Of a stretch of DNA of 64,000 bases, positions 8,555 through 16,570 are shown one piece after another; position 1 is the first letter of the stretch, and each line of letters starts with the position of its first letter. The DNA is from Erysipelotrichaceae bacterium (GTDB lineage: Bacteria > Bacillota_I > Bacilli_A > Erysipelotrichales > Erysipelotrichaceae). The DNA lies in assembly GCA_015058955.1 (NCBI GenBank), contig SVBJ01000003.1, positions 1 to 64,000 on the forward strand, written 5' to 3'. The position numbers and the translations under genes were made by a program. The notes beneath the pieces were generated by a model, which was not told where the DNA came from, ran no database searches, and saw nothing but the letters and a program-made list of their open reading frames with translations.

Positions 8555-9623
8555 TGCCGTAAAAGAAAGAGACAACATTGTCAGTTTCATTAAAGACTAT
8601 TATGCCAGAAATCACCTCAAGGGTGCCGTACTGGGCATTTCCGGCGGCAAGGACTCCGGTGTCGTTGCGGGACTGTTATGTGAGGCAATCGGTCCGGAAA
8701 ACGTGGTAGGCATTACCATGCCTTGTCACTCCAAGAGCCGTGACGCTGCCGATGCCCAGCTGGTAGCTGAGAAGTTCGGCTTTGAAATGCTCAACATCGA
8801 TCTGACCAGTACCTTTGACAGCTTTGTCGGGGAAATCGACAAGCTTGGTACCTTCAGCGCTGAAGAAAAGAAAAACGCCGACATCAACCTGAAGCCGCGT
8901 TTAAGAATGGCTACCTGCTATTACATGGCTGCCCTGTTATCCGCCACCAAGGGTGGAACCTATCTGGTTCCGGGCACCAGCAATCTTGCCGAACTATTCT
9001 TAGGATACTTCACCAAGTTCGGTGACAGTGCCCATGACTTTGAAATCATCTCTCACCTGACCGTTGAAGAAGTCATCAAGGTCGGCGAAGTCGTCGGTGT
9101 TCCGCCGAAGGTATTATACCGTACACCTGATGACGGCTTATCAGGAAAGAGCGATGAGGAAAAGATGGGTGTCACCTATGCCGACACCGCCAGAATCATC
9201 AGAGGTCTGCCTGGAGTAAGCGAAGAAGACTATAACAAGATCATGAAGCTGCACAGAGGCTCACGCCATAAGTTTGCCATGCCTCATCCGCAGCGGATAA
9301 CCGTAGAAACCTATCCTCAGGAAAACAATGAACCGCAGTGGCTGTTTGCCCTGGAGCCGGAAAATCCTCTCGAGGGCGAAGGTGAATTTGACTGGCGTTT
9401 CCACAAGGACGGCAGACACTGGAGCAAGGCCTATACCAGAGAACGGTTCGCCGAAAAGTATTCACTGGAAAAGATAATCATGTTACTGAACAGCGGCATT
9501 ACCGTCCAGAAGTATTACACGGCTGATTATCAGACATATCCTGACATCACCCTGTTCGTTAAGGAAAACTGCGAATATGATGAACCTCTGGCTCTTGATG
9601 AAGTCGAGGAAATGTTCGGATGA
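8547..9623 (+). CDS. nadE: NAD synthetase, ammonia-type, extended C-terminus
   Basis: Converts deamido-NAD to NAD with ATP. The PP-loop motif GISGGKDSG (~30-38) and downstream LVPGTSNLAEL and FTKFGD motifs identify NadE. There is no N-terminal glutaminase domain, so it should use free ammonia. At 358 aa it is longer than the usual ~250-275 aa ammonia-dependent enzymes. The extra ~85 residues at the C-terminus (after HKFAMPHP) are Trp- and Tyr-rich and end in an acidic tail. The start uses a GAGGT site within pncB, and the stop overlaps the nadD start as ATGA. Confidence 0.92.
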   Translation: MFDAVKERDNIVSFIKDYYARNHLKGAVLGISGGKDSGVVAGLLCEAIGPENVVGITMPCHSKSRDAADAQLVAEKFGFEMLNIDLTSTFDSFVGEIDKLGTFSAEEKKNADINLKPRLRMATCYYMAALLSATKGGTYLVPGTSNLAELFLGYFTKFGDSAHDFEIISHLTVEEVIKVGEVVGVPPKVLYRTPDDGLSGKSDEEKMGVTYADTARIIRGLPGVSEEDYNKIMKLHRGSRHKFAMPHPQRITVETYPQENNEPQWLFALEPENPLEGEGEFDWRFHKDGRHWSKAYTRERFAEKYSLEKIIMLLNSGITVQKYYTADYQTYPDITLFVKENCEYDEPLALDEVEEMFG

Positions 9624-10186
9624 GAATCGGAGTATACTGCGGATCATTCAACCCGGTACATAAAGGCCACATCAAGATCGTCAGAACTGCCTTAAGAAGA
9701 AATCTGCTTGACAGAGTCATGATCGTACCTACCGGCAATTACTGGGACAAGCAGAATCTGCCTCCGGTAAGAGACAGAATAAACATGCTGAAGTTCTTCG
9801 AAAATGACAGGATCATGATCGATGAAACCCACAATGATATTCAGTATACCTATCAGCTGTTCAGAGCCCTGAAACAGGAATATCCTGATGATCAGCTGGT
9901 ACTGATCATAGGACGGGACAACATTCCGACCTTTGACCGCTGGAGAGAGTACAGGGAACTGCTGCAGTATGACTTCATCATCATTCCCAGAGAGGACATT
10001 GATTCTGAAGACCTGCATGCCCTGATGAGACAGTTTGGCAAAACCAACTATGTGATCATGGAAGTAAACAACATAAGCTTCAGTTCCTCCTTAATCAGGG
10101 AAAATATTGATGATTATCAGAAGATAAAACCTTACATTGATAAAAGAGTATATAATTACATGAGAAAAAACATGCTGAATGACTGA
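9620..10186 (+). CDS. nadD: Nicotinate-nucleotide adenylyltransferase
   Basis: Forms deamido-NAD from nicotinate mononucleotide and ATP. Nucleotidyltransferase motifs are clear: GSFNPVHKGH near the N-terminus (HxGH) and SFSSSLIRENI near the C-terminus (ISSTxIR-like). The 188-aa length is normal. It overlaps nadE by 4 bp and closes the NAD operon; the stop codon lies in the terminator hairpin. The order of genes does not follow the order of reactions, since NadD acts before NadE. Confidence 0.95.
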   Translation: MRIGVYCGSFNPVHKGHIKIVRTALRRNLLDRVMIVPTGNYWDKQNLPPVRDRINMLKFFENDRIMIDETHNDIQYTYQLFRALKQEYPDDQLVLIIGRDNIPTFDRWREYRELLQYDFIIIPREDIDSEDLHALMRQFGKTNYVIMEVNNISFSSSLIRENIDDYQKIKPYIDKRVYNYMRKNMLND

Positions 10187-10199
10187 TTCAGCATGTTTT
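10167..10199. terminator. Terminator shared by nadD and phosphatase gene
   Basis: AAAACATGCTGAAT and ATTCAGCATGTTTT form a perfect 14-bp stem with a 5-nt loop, flanked by A and T runs. It can terminate the plus-strand NAD operon and the convergent minus-strand phosphatase gene. The nadD stop codon (10184-10186) is inside the hairpin. Confidence 0.88.
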
Positions 10200-10203
10200 C
10201 GTT

Positions 10204-10983
10204 TTATTCAACCAGCATCTTTTCTCTGAACCGTTTCATCTGTTCAGGTTCTAGATGCAGTCCGGCAGTCAGAAAATTCTCCATCGTACCATATTTTTCT
10301 CTGATCCGGCCCAATGCGGCATCAAGGTACTCTTCCTTGGCCAGAATGACGTTTCTGATTCCTTCACAGTCAGCCTCACTGCGTCCCATTTCCTTAAAAA
10401 TGTTATACAGATGTTCAGCCTTGGGACCATTGACCACATTGGTCAGAAGATAGTCTTCTCTGATGACATCTTCATCCACGCCCAATACCGTCAGCAGGAA
10501 AGCACTTACCAGACCGCAGCGGTCCTTCCCTTCAGTGCAATGCCATAATACACAGCCTTTGTCAAAATCCGTATTCATGATTATCTTCAGGGCATTGCCG
10601 AAATGACGGCTGCAGTGTTCGTCCTTCATCATGTACGCATAGGTTTCTCCCAGATTGATCTTTGAAATATCCATGGGTCTGTTGTCCTCTTCATGGGAGA
10701 TGCCGTCCTTATGTTCAGGGAAGATGTAATTGTTATGATAAACCGTTTCTTCCGGATATCGGTCAGGCTTCTCACGGGTTTCCACAATCGTTCGCAGATC
10801 AACGACAGTCTGCAGATGCATTTCGTGCAGTTTCTTAATGTCATTGTCACTGGCTTCACCTAAATGAGCACTGCGGATCAGGCATCCTCTGCGGATCGTC
10901 TTACCTTCACTGTTCTTCAGACCGCCCAGATCACGGCAGTTATTTATTCCTTCAAATACAATCGTTCTATCTTCCATAAGCAT
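10204..10983 (-). CDS. Tyrosine/dual-specificity protein phosphatase
   Basis: Cys-based phosphatase of 259 aa in the bacterial Y_phosphatase3 family (IphP/LipA type). The P-loop HCTEGKDRCG holds the nucleophilic Cys and the Arg, and an upstream DLRTIVE segment contributes the conserved DLR. The start NCRDLGG is typical of the family. Lys in the CxxGKDR loop is associated with activity toward phosphoinositides as well as phosphoproteins in some members. There is no signal peptide, so it acts in the cytoplasm. It is a single-gene unit, convergent with the NAD operon. Confidence 0.88.
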   Translation of the reverse strand: MLMEDRTIVFEGINNCRDLGGLKNSEGKTIRRGCLIRSAHLGEASDNDIKKLHEMHLQTVVDLRTIVETREKPDRYPEETVYHNNYIFPEHKDGISHEEDNRPMDISKINLGETYAYMMKDEHCSRHFGNALKIIMNTDFDKGCVLWHCTEGKDRCGLVSAFLLTVLGVDEDVIREDYLLTNVVNGPKAEHLYNIFKEMGRSEADCEGIRNVILAKEEYLDAALGRIREKYGTMENFLTAGLHLEPEQMKRFREKMLVE

Positions 10984-11059
10984 GTTCTCCGAGATAAACA
11001 GTATACACTATAATTACCATATTTAACATAGTACAGCCCGGAATTATTTATCATCCATC

Positions 11060-11075
11060 ACTGTGCTTTCACAGT
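11060..11075. promoter_or_regulatory. Inverted repeat upstream of nucleoside hydrolase
   Basis: ACTGTG-CTTT-CACAGT is a perfect 6-bp inverted repeat ending 8 bp before a TATAAT -10 (11084-11089). No good -35 is present at the normal distance. It is a candidate operator for an unknown regulator of the hydrolase gene. Confidence 0.45.
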
Positions 11076-11112
11076 TAATATATTATAATATTGGTAATAA
11101 GGAGATTTAACT

Positions 11113-12042
11113 ATGTCTAAGATAAAAATGATACTCGACTGTGATACCGGTCACGATGATGCGATAGCACTGATGATAGCCGCCAAACATCCTGACATTG
11201 AACTGCTGGGTGTAACCGTTGTTGCCGGTAACCAGACACTTGATAAAACTCTGCCAAATACCTTAAGCGTATGCCAGCATCTGGGAATCGATGTTCCGGT
11301 TTACGGCGGCATGTCCCTGCCACTGGTAAGAGATCAGGTCGTACCGGCAGATGTCCACGGCAAAAGCGGCCTGGACGGCCCGGTTTTCGAACCTCTGACC
11401 AGAAGACCGGAAAGAAAGCACGCCGTCAACTTCCTGATCGAAACATTCATGAAATCAGACGGTGACATTACACTGGTACCGGTCGGACCGTTAACCAATG
11501 TTGCCATGGCCATCCGTCTGTATCCGAAGATCGTCAACAAGATCCAGCGCATTGTCTTAATGGGCGGTTCCGTAGGAGTCGGAAACTGGTCCCCTGCTGC
11601 TGAATTCAACATCTTCGCTGACCCGGAAGCAGCACACATCGTCTTCAATTCAGGTGTTCCTATCACCATGATGGGACTTAACCTCACCAATACAGCCCTG
11701 GCTGACATCAACATCATTGAAAGAATGGAAGCCATCGGCAACAAAGCCGGAAAACTGTTCGGCGACATCATGCGTTTCACCCTCAATTCCCAGAGTGTTG
11801 TCGGTATGGGTGCCGGTCCGGTTCATGACGTAACAGCCGTAACCTATCTGGTAGCACCAGAGATCTACAAAACAACCGATGCCTATGTTGAAGTCGACAT
11901 CAGCCATGGTCCTTCCTACGGCCGGACGATCTGCGACCTCAACAACCGCTGGAAGAAAGAACCTAATGCCACCATCGGCATGTCCCTGGATCTTCCTGCC
12001 TTCTGGGATATCGTAGAGAACACCTTAAGGCTTTACGACTAA
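11113..12042 (+). CDS. Inosine/uridine-type nucleoside hydrolase
   Basis: Hydrolyses the N-glycosidic bond of ribonucleosides, releasing base and ribose. The calcium-binding family signature DCDTGHDDA lies at residues ~9-17, and further motifs VPVGPLTNVA, MGGSVGVGNWSPAAEFN and the late GPVHDVTAV complete the active site. Length (309 aa) is normal. The start is preceded by AAGGAG. The CU/IU/purine preference (RihA, RihB, RihC, IunH) cannot be decided by eye. It stands alone with a possible operator upstream. Confidence 0.93.
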   Translation: MSKIKMILDCDTGHDDAIALMIAAKHPDIELLGVTVVAGNQTLDKTLPNTLSVCQHLGIDVPVYGGMSLPLVRDQVVPADVHGKSGLDGPVFEPLTRRPERKHAVNFLIETFMKSDGDITLVPVGPLTNVAMAIRLYPKIVNKIQRIVLMGGSVGVGNWSPAAEFNIFADPEAAHIVFNSGVPITMMGLNLTNTALADINIIERMEAIGNKAGKLFGDIMRFTLNSQSVVGMGAGPVHDVTAVTYLVAPEIYKTTDAYVEVDISHGPSYGRTICDLNNRWKKEPNATIGMSLDLPAFWDIVENTLRLYD

Positions 12043-12120
12043 TCACACAATCTTTGACAAAACCATCGACATTCTGCAGTTAATTCATGCTAGAATGTTA
12101 TCTGAAGGAGGTAATTGACT

Positions 12121-12513
12121 ATGAAAGGCGGTTTATTAAAATTAGGAGCGCTTGTTGGTCTCGGTGTCTATCTGTATAAGGAAAACACTGATACATTCTG
12201 CCATTTACAGTATCTGGCATTGCCTTTATTCACCAAGAACGAAAAGGAAGATCTGGTTTCATACAACTGGAATAATAAAAGCTTCGCTGTCATGAAGGCG
12301 CCGGTTGGAATCATTTCATCCCTGTACGAGACCTATCCTGTTCAGCAGGGACTGATCGGTCCGGTCTTCTACAACGAAAAGTCAGGATGTTACAACATGG
12401 CTATCGTTAATGAAACACTCAATGAAGGCTATGTAGTTGGATTCTACGGCATGAGCGAAGTTGAAGCCATGCTGCTGGCCAAGACATTCAGATTTGCCCC
12501 GGTTACCCAATAA
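12121..12513 (+). CDS. Hypothetical protein, 130 aa
   Basis: I do not recognise this family. Start chosen at the ATG directly after GAAGGAGGTAATTGACT; an upstream TTG is unlikely. The first ~20 residues are hydrophobic and glycine-rich (LLKLGALVGLGVYLY), resembling one short membrane anchor, followed by a ~110-residue soluble part with no clear catalytic motif. No Cys lipobox. It lies between the nucleoside hydrolase and a PatB-like gene, has a strong ribosome binding site and is followed by its own terminator, so it is probably expressed. Confidence 0.7.
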   Translation: MKGGLLKLGALVGLGVYLYKENTDTFCHLQYLALPLFTKNEKEDLVSYNWNNKSFAVMKAPVGIISSLYETYPVQQGLIGPVFYNEKSGCYNMAIVNETLNEGYVVGFYGMSEVEAMLLAKTFRFAPVTQ

Positions 12514-12521
12514 GCACATGC

Positions 12522-12551
12522 CCGGTTTTCTCAGTAAAATCGGGCTTTTTT
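12522..12551 (+). terminator. Terminator after 130-aa gene
   Basis: GCCCGGTTTT and AAAATCGGGC pair around CTCAGT and are followed by a run of T. It lies just beyond the stop codon of the small gene. Confidence 0.85.
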
Positions 12552-12603
12552 ATTTTATCTGAATATTGAATTGGGCTATAATCTTACTAAGGAGAAACTG
12601 CTT

Positions 12604-13806
12604 ATGAAATATGATTTTACAACAATACTGCAGAGATACGGACATGATGCCCTGGCAGTAGATCTTCCTACTGACTACATCGGCAATTATGGCAAGGTAA
12701 AAAGAGAAGAAGGATTTGACGTAATTCCAATGTGGATCGCCGACATGAACTTCCCTATCGCTCCATCAATTCAGAAAGCCATAATTGAAAGAGCCAGCCA
12801 TCCGTCATTTGGCTATTACATGCCTAGAAAAGAATACTTTGATGTCATTGCCAAGTGGCAGAAAGAACGCAACAACGTTACGGTAACCAGAGAAAACATC
12901 GGTTATGAAAACGGTGTTCTGGGCGGTGTGGCAACAGCCTGCCGTATTCTGATGTCCCGGGGTGACAACATTCTGGTACACTCTCCTACCTATGTCGGCT
13001 TTACCGGCGTACTTACCAATAACGGCTATCACATCGTTCACTCACCTCTCATCAAGGAAGACGGTACCTGGAAGATGGATTATGAAGACATGGAAAAGAA
13101 GATCGTTGACAATAAAATCCATGTAGCCATTATCTGCAACCCTCACAACCCAAGCGGCAGAGCCTGGAGTAAGGAAGAGCTTGAAAAGGCCATGGCTGTC
13201 TTTGAAAAGCATAATGTATATGTAATATCCGATGAGATCTGGTCAGATTTAATGCTGGATGGCCATAAGCATGTTCCTACTCATACGGTAAGCGAATATG
13301 CCAGGGAACATACCCTTTCATTCTATGCTCCTAGCAAGACCTTCTCATTAGCCGGACTGATCGGCAGCTACCATCTCATCTTCAATAAACAGCTGAAGGA
13401 AAGAATGGAAAAGGAAGCCTCTCTGACTCATTACAATTCCCAAAACGTTCTGTCAATGCATGCCCTGATCGGTGCATACAGTGATGAAGGAATGCAGTGG
13501 GTCGATGAACTCAATCAGGTTCTCACTGAAAACATCAGCTATGGCTGTGAATTCATTGAAAAGAACCTTCCTGGTGTCAGCGTCATCAAACCTGAAGCCA
13601 CCTACATGTTATTCATCGACTGTGAAGAATACTGTAAGAAGAATAACGTGACTTTGGATGATGTCTTCTACAAAGGCTGGCAATACGGTGTTTACTGGCA
13701 GGACGGCAGACCGTTCCATGGTGAATACTGCATCAGAATGAATCTGGCCTTACCGCTGTCAAGAGTAAAGGAAGCCTTTGAAAGACTGCAGAAATACGTA
13801 TTCTAA
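12604..13806 (+). CDS. PatB/MalY-type aminotransferase or C-S lyase
   Basis: PLP-dependent fold-type I enzyme of 400 aa. The chosen ATG follows AAGGAGAAACTGCTT; an upstream in-frame start would add 11 unlikely residues. The MalY/PatB signature is clear: IPMWIADMNFPI near the N-terminus, NPHNPSGRAWS, SDEIWSDLMLDG, and the PLP Lys in YAPSKTFSLAG. Members usually cleave cystathionine or cysteine (beta C-S lyase), and some also modulate regulators. It is a single gene with its own terminator, so the physiological substrate is open. Confidence 0.9.
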   Translation: MKYDFTTILQRYGHDALAVDLPTDYIGNYGKVKREEGFDVIPMWIADMNFPIAPSIQKAIIERASHPSFGYYMPRKEYFDVIAKWQKERNNVTVTRENIGYENGVLGGVATACRILMSRGDNILVHSPTYVGFTGVLTNNGYHIVHSPLIKEDGTWKMDYEDMEKKIVDNKIHVAIICNPHNPSGRAWSKEELEKAMAVFEKHNVYVISDEIWSDLMLDGHKHVPTHTVSEYAREHTLSFYAPSKTFSLAGLIGSYHLIFNKQLKERMEKEASLTHYNSQNVLSMHALIGAYSDEGMQWVDELNQVLTENISYGCEFIEKNLPGVSVIKPEATYMLFIDCEEYCKKNNVTLDDVFYKGWQYGVYWQDGRPFHGEYCIRMNLALPLSRVKEAFERLQKYVF

Positions 13807-13812
13807 ATAAAA

Positions 13813-13857
13813 AGAACTGTAGCGAAATGAATCATCATTTCAACACAGTTCTTTTTT
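13813..13857 (+). terminator. Terminator after PatB-like gene
   Basis: AAAGAACTGT and ACAGTTCTTT form the outer stem, with an inner GAAATGA/TCATTTC pairing, followed by TTTTTCTT. It serves the plus-strand gene and is also close to the convergent gene at 13894. Confidence 0.8.
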
Positions 13858-13893
13858 CTTGTTAACATCTTCAATTTCATATGGCCTAATATG

Positions 13894-14439
13894 TCATTCC
13901 TTAAGAATGATTGATAAAATGTCTTCAAATATTGCCATATATGAGCTGTCTGATATTGGGTTATTCTGCCAGTATCCCTCAATGTCCATGTTATCATTTG
14001 TGATTATTTCTACTCGGATATGTCCGTTTGTTAACCGTACATCAGCGTCAGCTGAATTACAGTATCCTTTCGGTCCGCTTAACACTCTTATTTCCGCCTC
14101 ATGTCCCTTTACATTTAGCGTCATTGTCTTTTTAACATCAGCATATGTTTTTCTGATATATTCTTTCTGATCAGCTGCTCTGACTGTAACATTAAAATAG
14201 TGACTGTACTGTTTGGTACCGCGGAATACATATTCAGTTTTATCATGTTTCAGCAGAGAGTAATGATGCTTTCTCTGGTAATGGAAGGCCAGATCGGCTA
14301 TTGATGTTCCATACTTCCTGTCCAGCTGTTCTACAGTATAAGACGGAGCAGTATCCATAAAGCCGGTCAGGAGAAAAAGAACAAGCATCACGGTTATACT
14401 TATGATCGTCTTTTTGTTCAATACGATATTACCTTTCAT
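13894..14439 (-). CDS. Hypothetical membrane-anchored protein
   Basis: 181 aa; not recognised. An N-terminal signal-anchor (~8-27, rich in Ile, Leu and Val) precedes an external-looking domain of ~150 residues. There is no lipobox Cys; a lone Cys sits near residue 127. The extracellular domain has alternating charged and beta-prone stretches. It is a single gene between two convergent or divergent neighbours. Codon use looks slightly more AT-rich than the NAD operon. Confidence 0.65.
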   Translation of the reverse strand: MKGNIVLNKKTIISITVMLVLFLLTGFMDTAPSYTVEQLDRKYGTSIADLAFHYQRKHHYSLLKHDKTEYVFRGTKQYSHYFNVTVRAADQKEYIRKTYADVKKTMTLNVKGHEAEIRVLSGPKGYCNSADADVRLTNGHIRVEIITNDNMDIEGYWQNNPISDSSYMAIFEDILSIILKE

Positions 14440-14546
14440 GCAAAACTCTCCCCGGTTTTCTACAATACTATTTTATCTTAAACCTCAATAAAAATGGTAG
14501 CCAGGTTTGTCTAAAAAGTGGCCAATTCTGACCAAATGAAAAGAAA

Positions 14547-14567
14547 AATGCAGATTTTCTCTGCATT
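14547..14567 (-). terminator. Terminator after acpS-like gene
   Basis: AATGCAGA and TCTGCATT form a perfect 8-bp stem with a 5-nt loop. On the minus strand it is followed by TTTCTTTTC. It lies about 10 bp beyond the acpS-like stop codon. Confidence 0.82.
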
Positions 14568-14577
14568 CATTTCTTAC

Positions 14578-14949
14578 TTACTGCTGTGCAATGACAAATG
14601 CCGTAGCGTTATCACCTTCAGAAGTGATGGTGACCATGATGTTCTTGACACCCTTTTCATCCAGAACCTTCTGGATTTCCTTATCAGGCTTTACATAAGG
14701 GATTCCCTTATTCTTCAGGATCTCTACTCTTCTGAGATCCAGGCCGTCAACATCCATGAAGTGGTCAAGAACCTTCTTAACAGCCTGCTTGGCAGCAAAG
14801 CTGCTGGCATATGCATCAACGACATCGCCGTATTCTTCAGCCAGTTTCTGTTCCTTTTCGGTGAAGATCTCATTAGCATATTCAGGATGTCTCAGAAATC
14901 TTTCGACGTTGCTTATTGTTACAGTATCAATACCAATGCTAAGAATCAT
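14578..14949 (-). CDS. acpS: Holo-ACP synthase-like protein with altered active site
   Basis: Family of 4'-phosphopantetheinyl transferases that load acyl carrier protein with its CoA-derived arm. The start MILSIG was chosen because AAGGAG lies 7 bp upstream; a farther ATG would add six residues. GIDTV near the N-terminus keeps the Mg-binding Asp and FTEKE is recognisable. However the hallmark FAAKEA reads FAAKQA here, so the second Mg-binding Glu is Gln, and the usual S-x-SH segment near the end reads TITSEGD. 123 aa is a normal length. It could be a divergent enzyme or a degenerate paralogue; fold assignment is more certain than activity. Confidence 0.8.
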   Translation of the reverse strand: MILSIGIDTVTISNVERFLRHPEYANEIFTEKEQKLAEEYGDVVDAYASSFAAKQAVKKVLDHFMDVDGLDLRRVEILKNKGIPYVKPDKEIQKVLDEKGVKNIMVTITSEGDNATAFVIAQQ

Positions 14950-15059
14950 ATCAGTACTCCTTTTCATTTTGTTCCTCTTTATTGTAGCAATATTTTATCA
15001 TTTCTTCCACTTTTAGATTTATAATAAAGGTAAATATAAATACAGGAGGAAATCATACT

Positions 15060-15683
15060 ATGGCATTAAAAGACAAAATTGAAGAACTGAAGAAGGGCCT
15101 TAACAACACCAAGGCAGAAGCCGGAAAGACCACAGCCAAGGTTGCCGAAGAAGTAAGCGAAAAAGCTTCAGAGGCAAAGAACGCTTTCGATGCAGCTTTT
15201 GAAAAGGCTAAAAAGAATCTGACTGAAGGCAAAGCAGCAGTCGAAGAAAAAGCTTCTGAAGCCAAGACTGCATTCGATGCCGCTTTTGAAAAAGCAAAAC
15301 GGAACCTGGAGAAGAAGGAAGAAGAAGTAAAGGTCGAATACAAGGAAGTCAACCTGGTTGACATCGCCAGAAACGTCATCAGAGGCGACTATGGCAATGG
15401 TGATGACAGAGTAAAGAGACTGACTGCTGCCGGTTTTGACTATGACAGAGTTCAGGGCATCGTAAATGATCTGCTGGCCGGCAGAACTCCAGGCGGTGAA
15501 TTAGTCGTCAAGGTTCCTGTCAAAAAGGAAGAAATTAAGTCTGCCTTAAAGGATACCGTTACCGTAGCCAAGGAAGTCATCAGAGGCGACTGGGGCAACG
15601 GTGATGAAAGAGTAAGAAGACTGACCGAAGCCGGATATGACTACAATACCGTTCAGGCAAAGGTAAACGAATTACTCAGATAA
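15060..15683 (+). CDS. Coiled-coil protein with two Cpl-7 repeats
   Basis: 207 aa. The N-terminal half is a highly charged helix with a near-identical 21-residue repeat at 34-54 and 63-83 (core EKASEAKxAFDAAFEKAK). The C-terminal half has two copies of the CW_7/Cpl-7 module (about 102-139 and 168-206), each with VIRGDxGNGDxRVxRLTxAG and a Val-Gln-x-x-Val-Asn ending. Cpl-7 repeats are known as cell-wall (muropeptide) binding modules of phage lysins and amidases. No signal peptide or membrane segment is visible, so how it would reach the wall is unclear. Strong AGGAGG site; own terminator. Confidence 0.85.
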   Translation: MALKDKIEELKKGLNNTKAEAGKTTAKVAEEVSEKASEAKNAFDAAFEKAKKNLTEGKAAVEEKASEAKTAFDAAFEKAKRNLEKKEEEVKVEYKEVNLVDIARNVIRGDYGNGDDRVKRLTAAGFDYDRVQGIVNDLLAGRTPGGELVVKVPVKKEEIKSALKDTVTVAKEVIRGDWGNGDERVRRLTEAGYDYNTVQAKVNELLR

Positions 15684-15702
15684 TCCAAGGTAATCAGAAA
15701 AC

Positions 15703-15726
15703 AGGTCTTCTGGAAACAGAAGACCT
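15703..15726 (+). terminator. Terminator with GAAA tetraloop
   Basis: AGGTCTTCTG and CAGAAGACCT form a perfect 10-bp stem with a GAAA loop, followed by TTTCTT. It ends the Cpl-7 repeat gene. Confidence 0.9.
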
Positions 15727-15739
15727 TTTCTTATATAAT
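15711..15739 (+). promoter_or_regulatory. Possible promoter of leaderless TraX-like gene
   Basis: TATAAT at 15734-15739 ends 6 bp before the ATG of the TraX-like gene. TGGAAA at 15711-15716 (4 of 6 to TTGACA) is 17 bp upstream and lies in the loop of the preceding terminator. Transcription would start at or next to the ATG, and no Shine-Dalgarno sequence is present. Confidence 0.45.
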
Positions 15740-15745
15740 GATTTC

Positions 15746-16498
15746 ATGAATGCCTTTATTTTAAAGATCATCGCCATGATTACCATGCTCATCGACCACG
15801 TCGGTGCGGTTTTTAATCTGTCGGATGTCTTAAGGTGCATCGGAAGGATATCCTTCCCTCTCTATGCCTTAATGGTCGTTGATGGCTGCAACCATCTGCG
15901 TAAGGATGAAAGGCGATTAAGAAAATACATGATCTTCATGATCGTAATGGCTGTCATTTCCGAAGCAGGATTTGACCTGGCTTTTTACAGTCATTTTCCT
16001 GACAGTGACATGCAGAATCAGCTGCTGCAGTTTGCCACCTATGTAATGGGAGTTTACATCACTGAATATTTTAACAGGCCTTACATCACCATCCCGGTGT
16101 GGATTCTGATAATATTCATTAACTTTACCGGACGGTTTGGTTATTTCAGCGCCGGCATCATCTACATGCTGCTTGTGGACAGATATCTCAGGTACTATAA
16201 GAAAATGAATGCCTTTTACCGCATTGTCTGGTGCATCGTCATAATAACGACCCTGGTATACAACGAAGTGGCAGACAGTCTGCTCTACTATCTGCAAGAC
16301 TGGACCAGGATCCGGCAGTACATCAGCCGCCATGGCTTCACTGTCAGCAAGATCAACTCCTTTACCTATCTGGCGGTACCTTTCATGGCTTTATACAACG
16401 GTGAATACGGCAACATTCCTGTCGGGTTCCGCAGACTGTATCACCTGTTTTACCCTGCTCATCTCTATCTGCTGGCTGCCCTTAATCTGTTGTTCTGA
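15746..16498 (+). CDS. TraX-family membrane protein
   Basis: 250-aa integral membrane protein with about seven or eight hydrophobic segments. The opening (LKIIAMITMLIDHVGAVF) and GRISFPLYALMV are the signature of the TraX family. TraX of F plasmids acetylates pilin; chromosomal Firmicute members are of unknown function and resemble membrane acyltransferases. A small TATAAT sits immediately before the ATG. No conjugation genes are nearby, so a transfer role is not supported here. Confidence 0.85.
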   Translation: MNAFILKIIAMITMLIDHVGAVFNLSDVLRCIGRISFPLYALMVVDGCNHLRKDERRLRKYMIFMIVMAVISEAGFDLAFYSHFPDSDMQNQLLQFATYVMGVYITEYFNRPYITIPVWILIIFINFTGRFGYFSAGIIYMLLVDRYLRYYKKMNAFYRIVWCIVIITTLVYNEVADSLLYYLQDWTRIRQYISRHGFTVSKINSFTYLAVPFMALYNGEYGNIPVGFRRLYHLFYPAHLYLLAALNLLF

Positions 16499-16570
16499 AA
16501 AGTGGAAAAACAGCCTGAAAAATGATAAATTATATTTAGTAATAAACATATAAATAATATGGGAGGTTAT

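Noticed and set aside
12043-12120. TTGACA near 12054 as promoter of the 130-aa gene
   Set aside because: The only good -10 (TAGAAT) is too far away at about 31 bp; a promoter exists perhaps but I cannot place it.
14518-15024. Open frame on the plus strand across the acpS-like gene
   Set aside because: It lies opposite acpS, has no ribosome binding site, and its protein is low-complexity hydrophobic sequence; the minus-strand gene explains the region.
15746-16498. Conjugative element marked by TraX
   Set aside because: No relaxase, coupling protein, integrase or attachment repeats are present; chromosomal TraX-like genes are common in Firmicutes.
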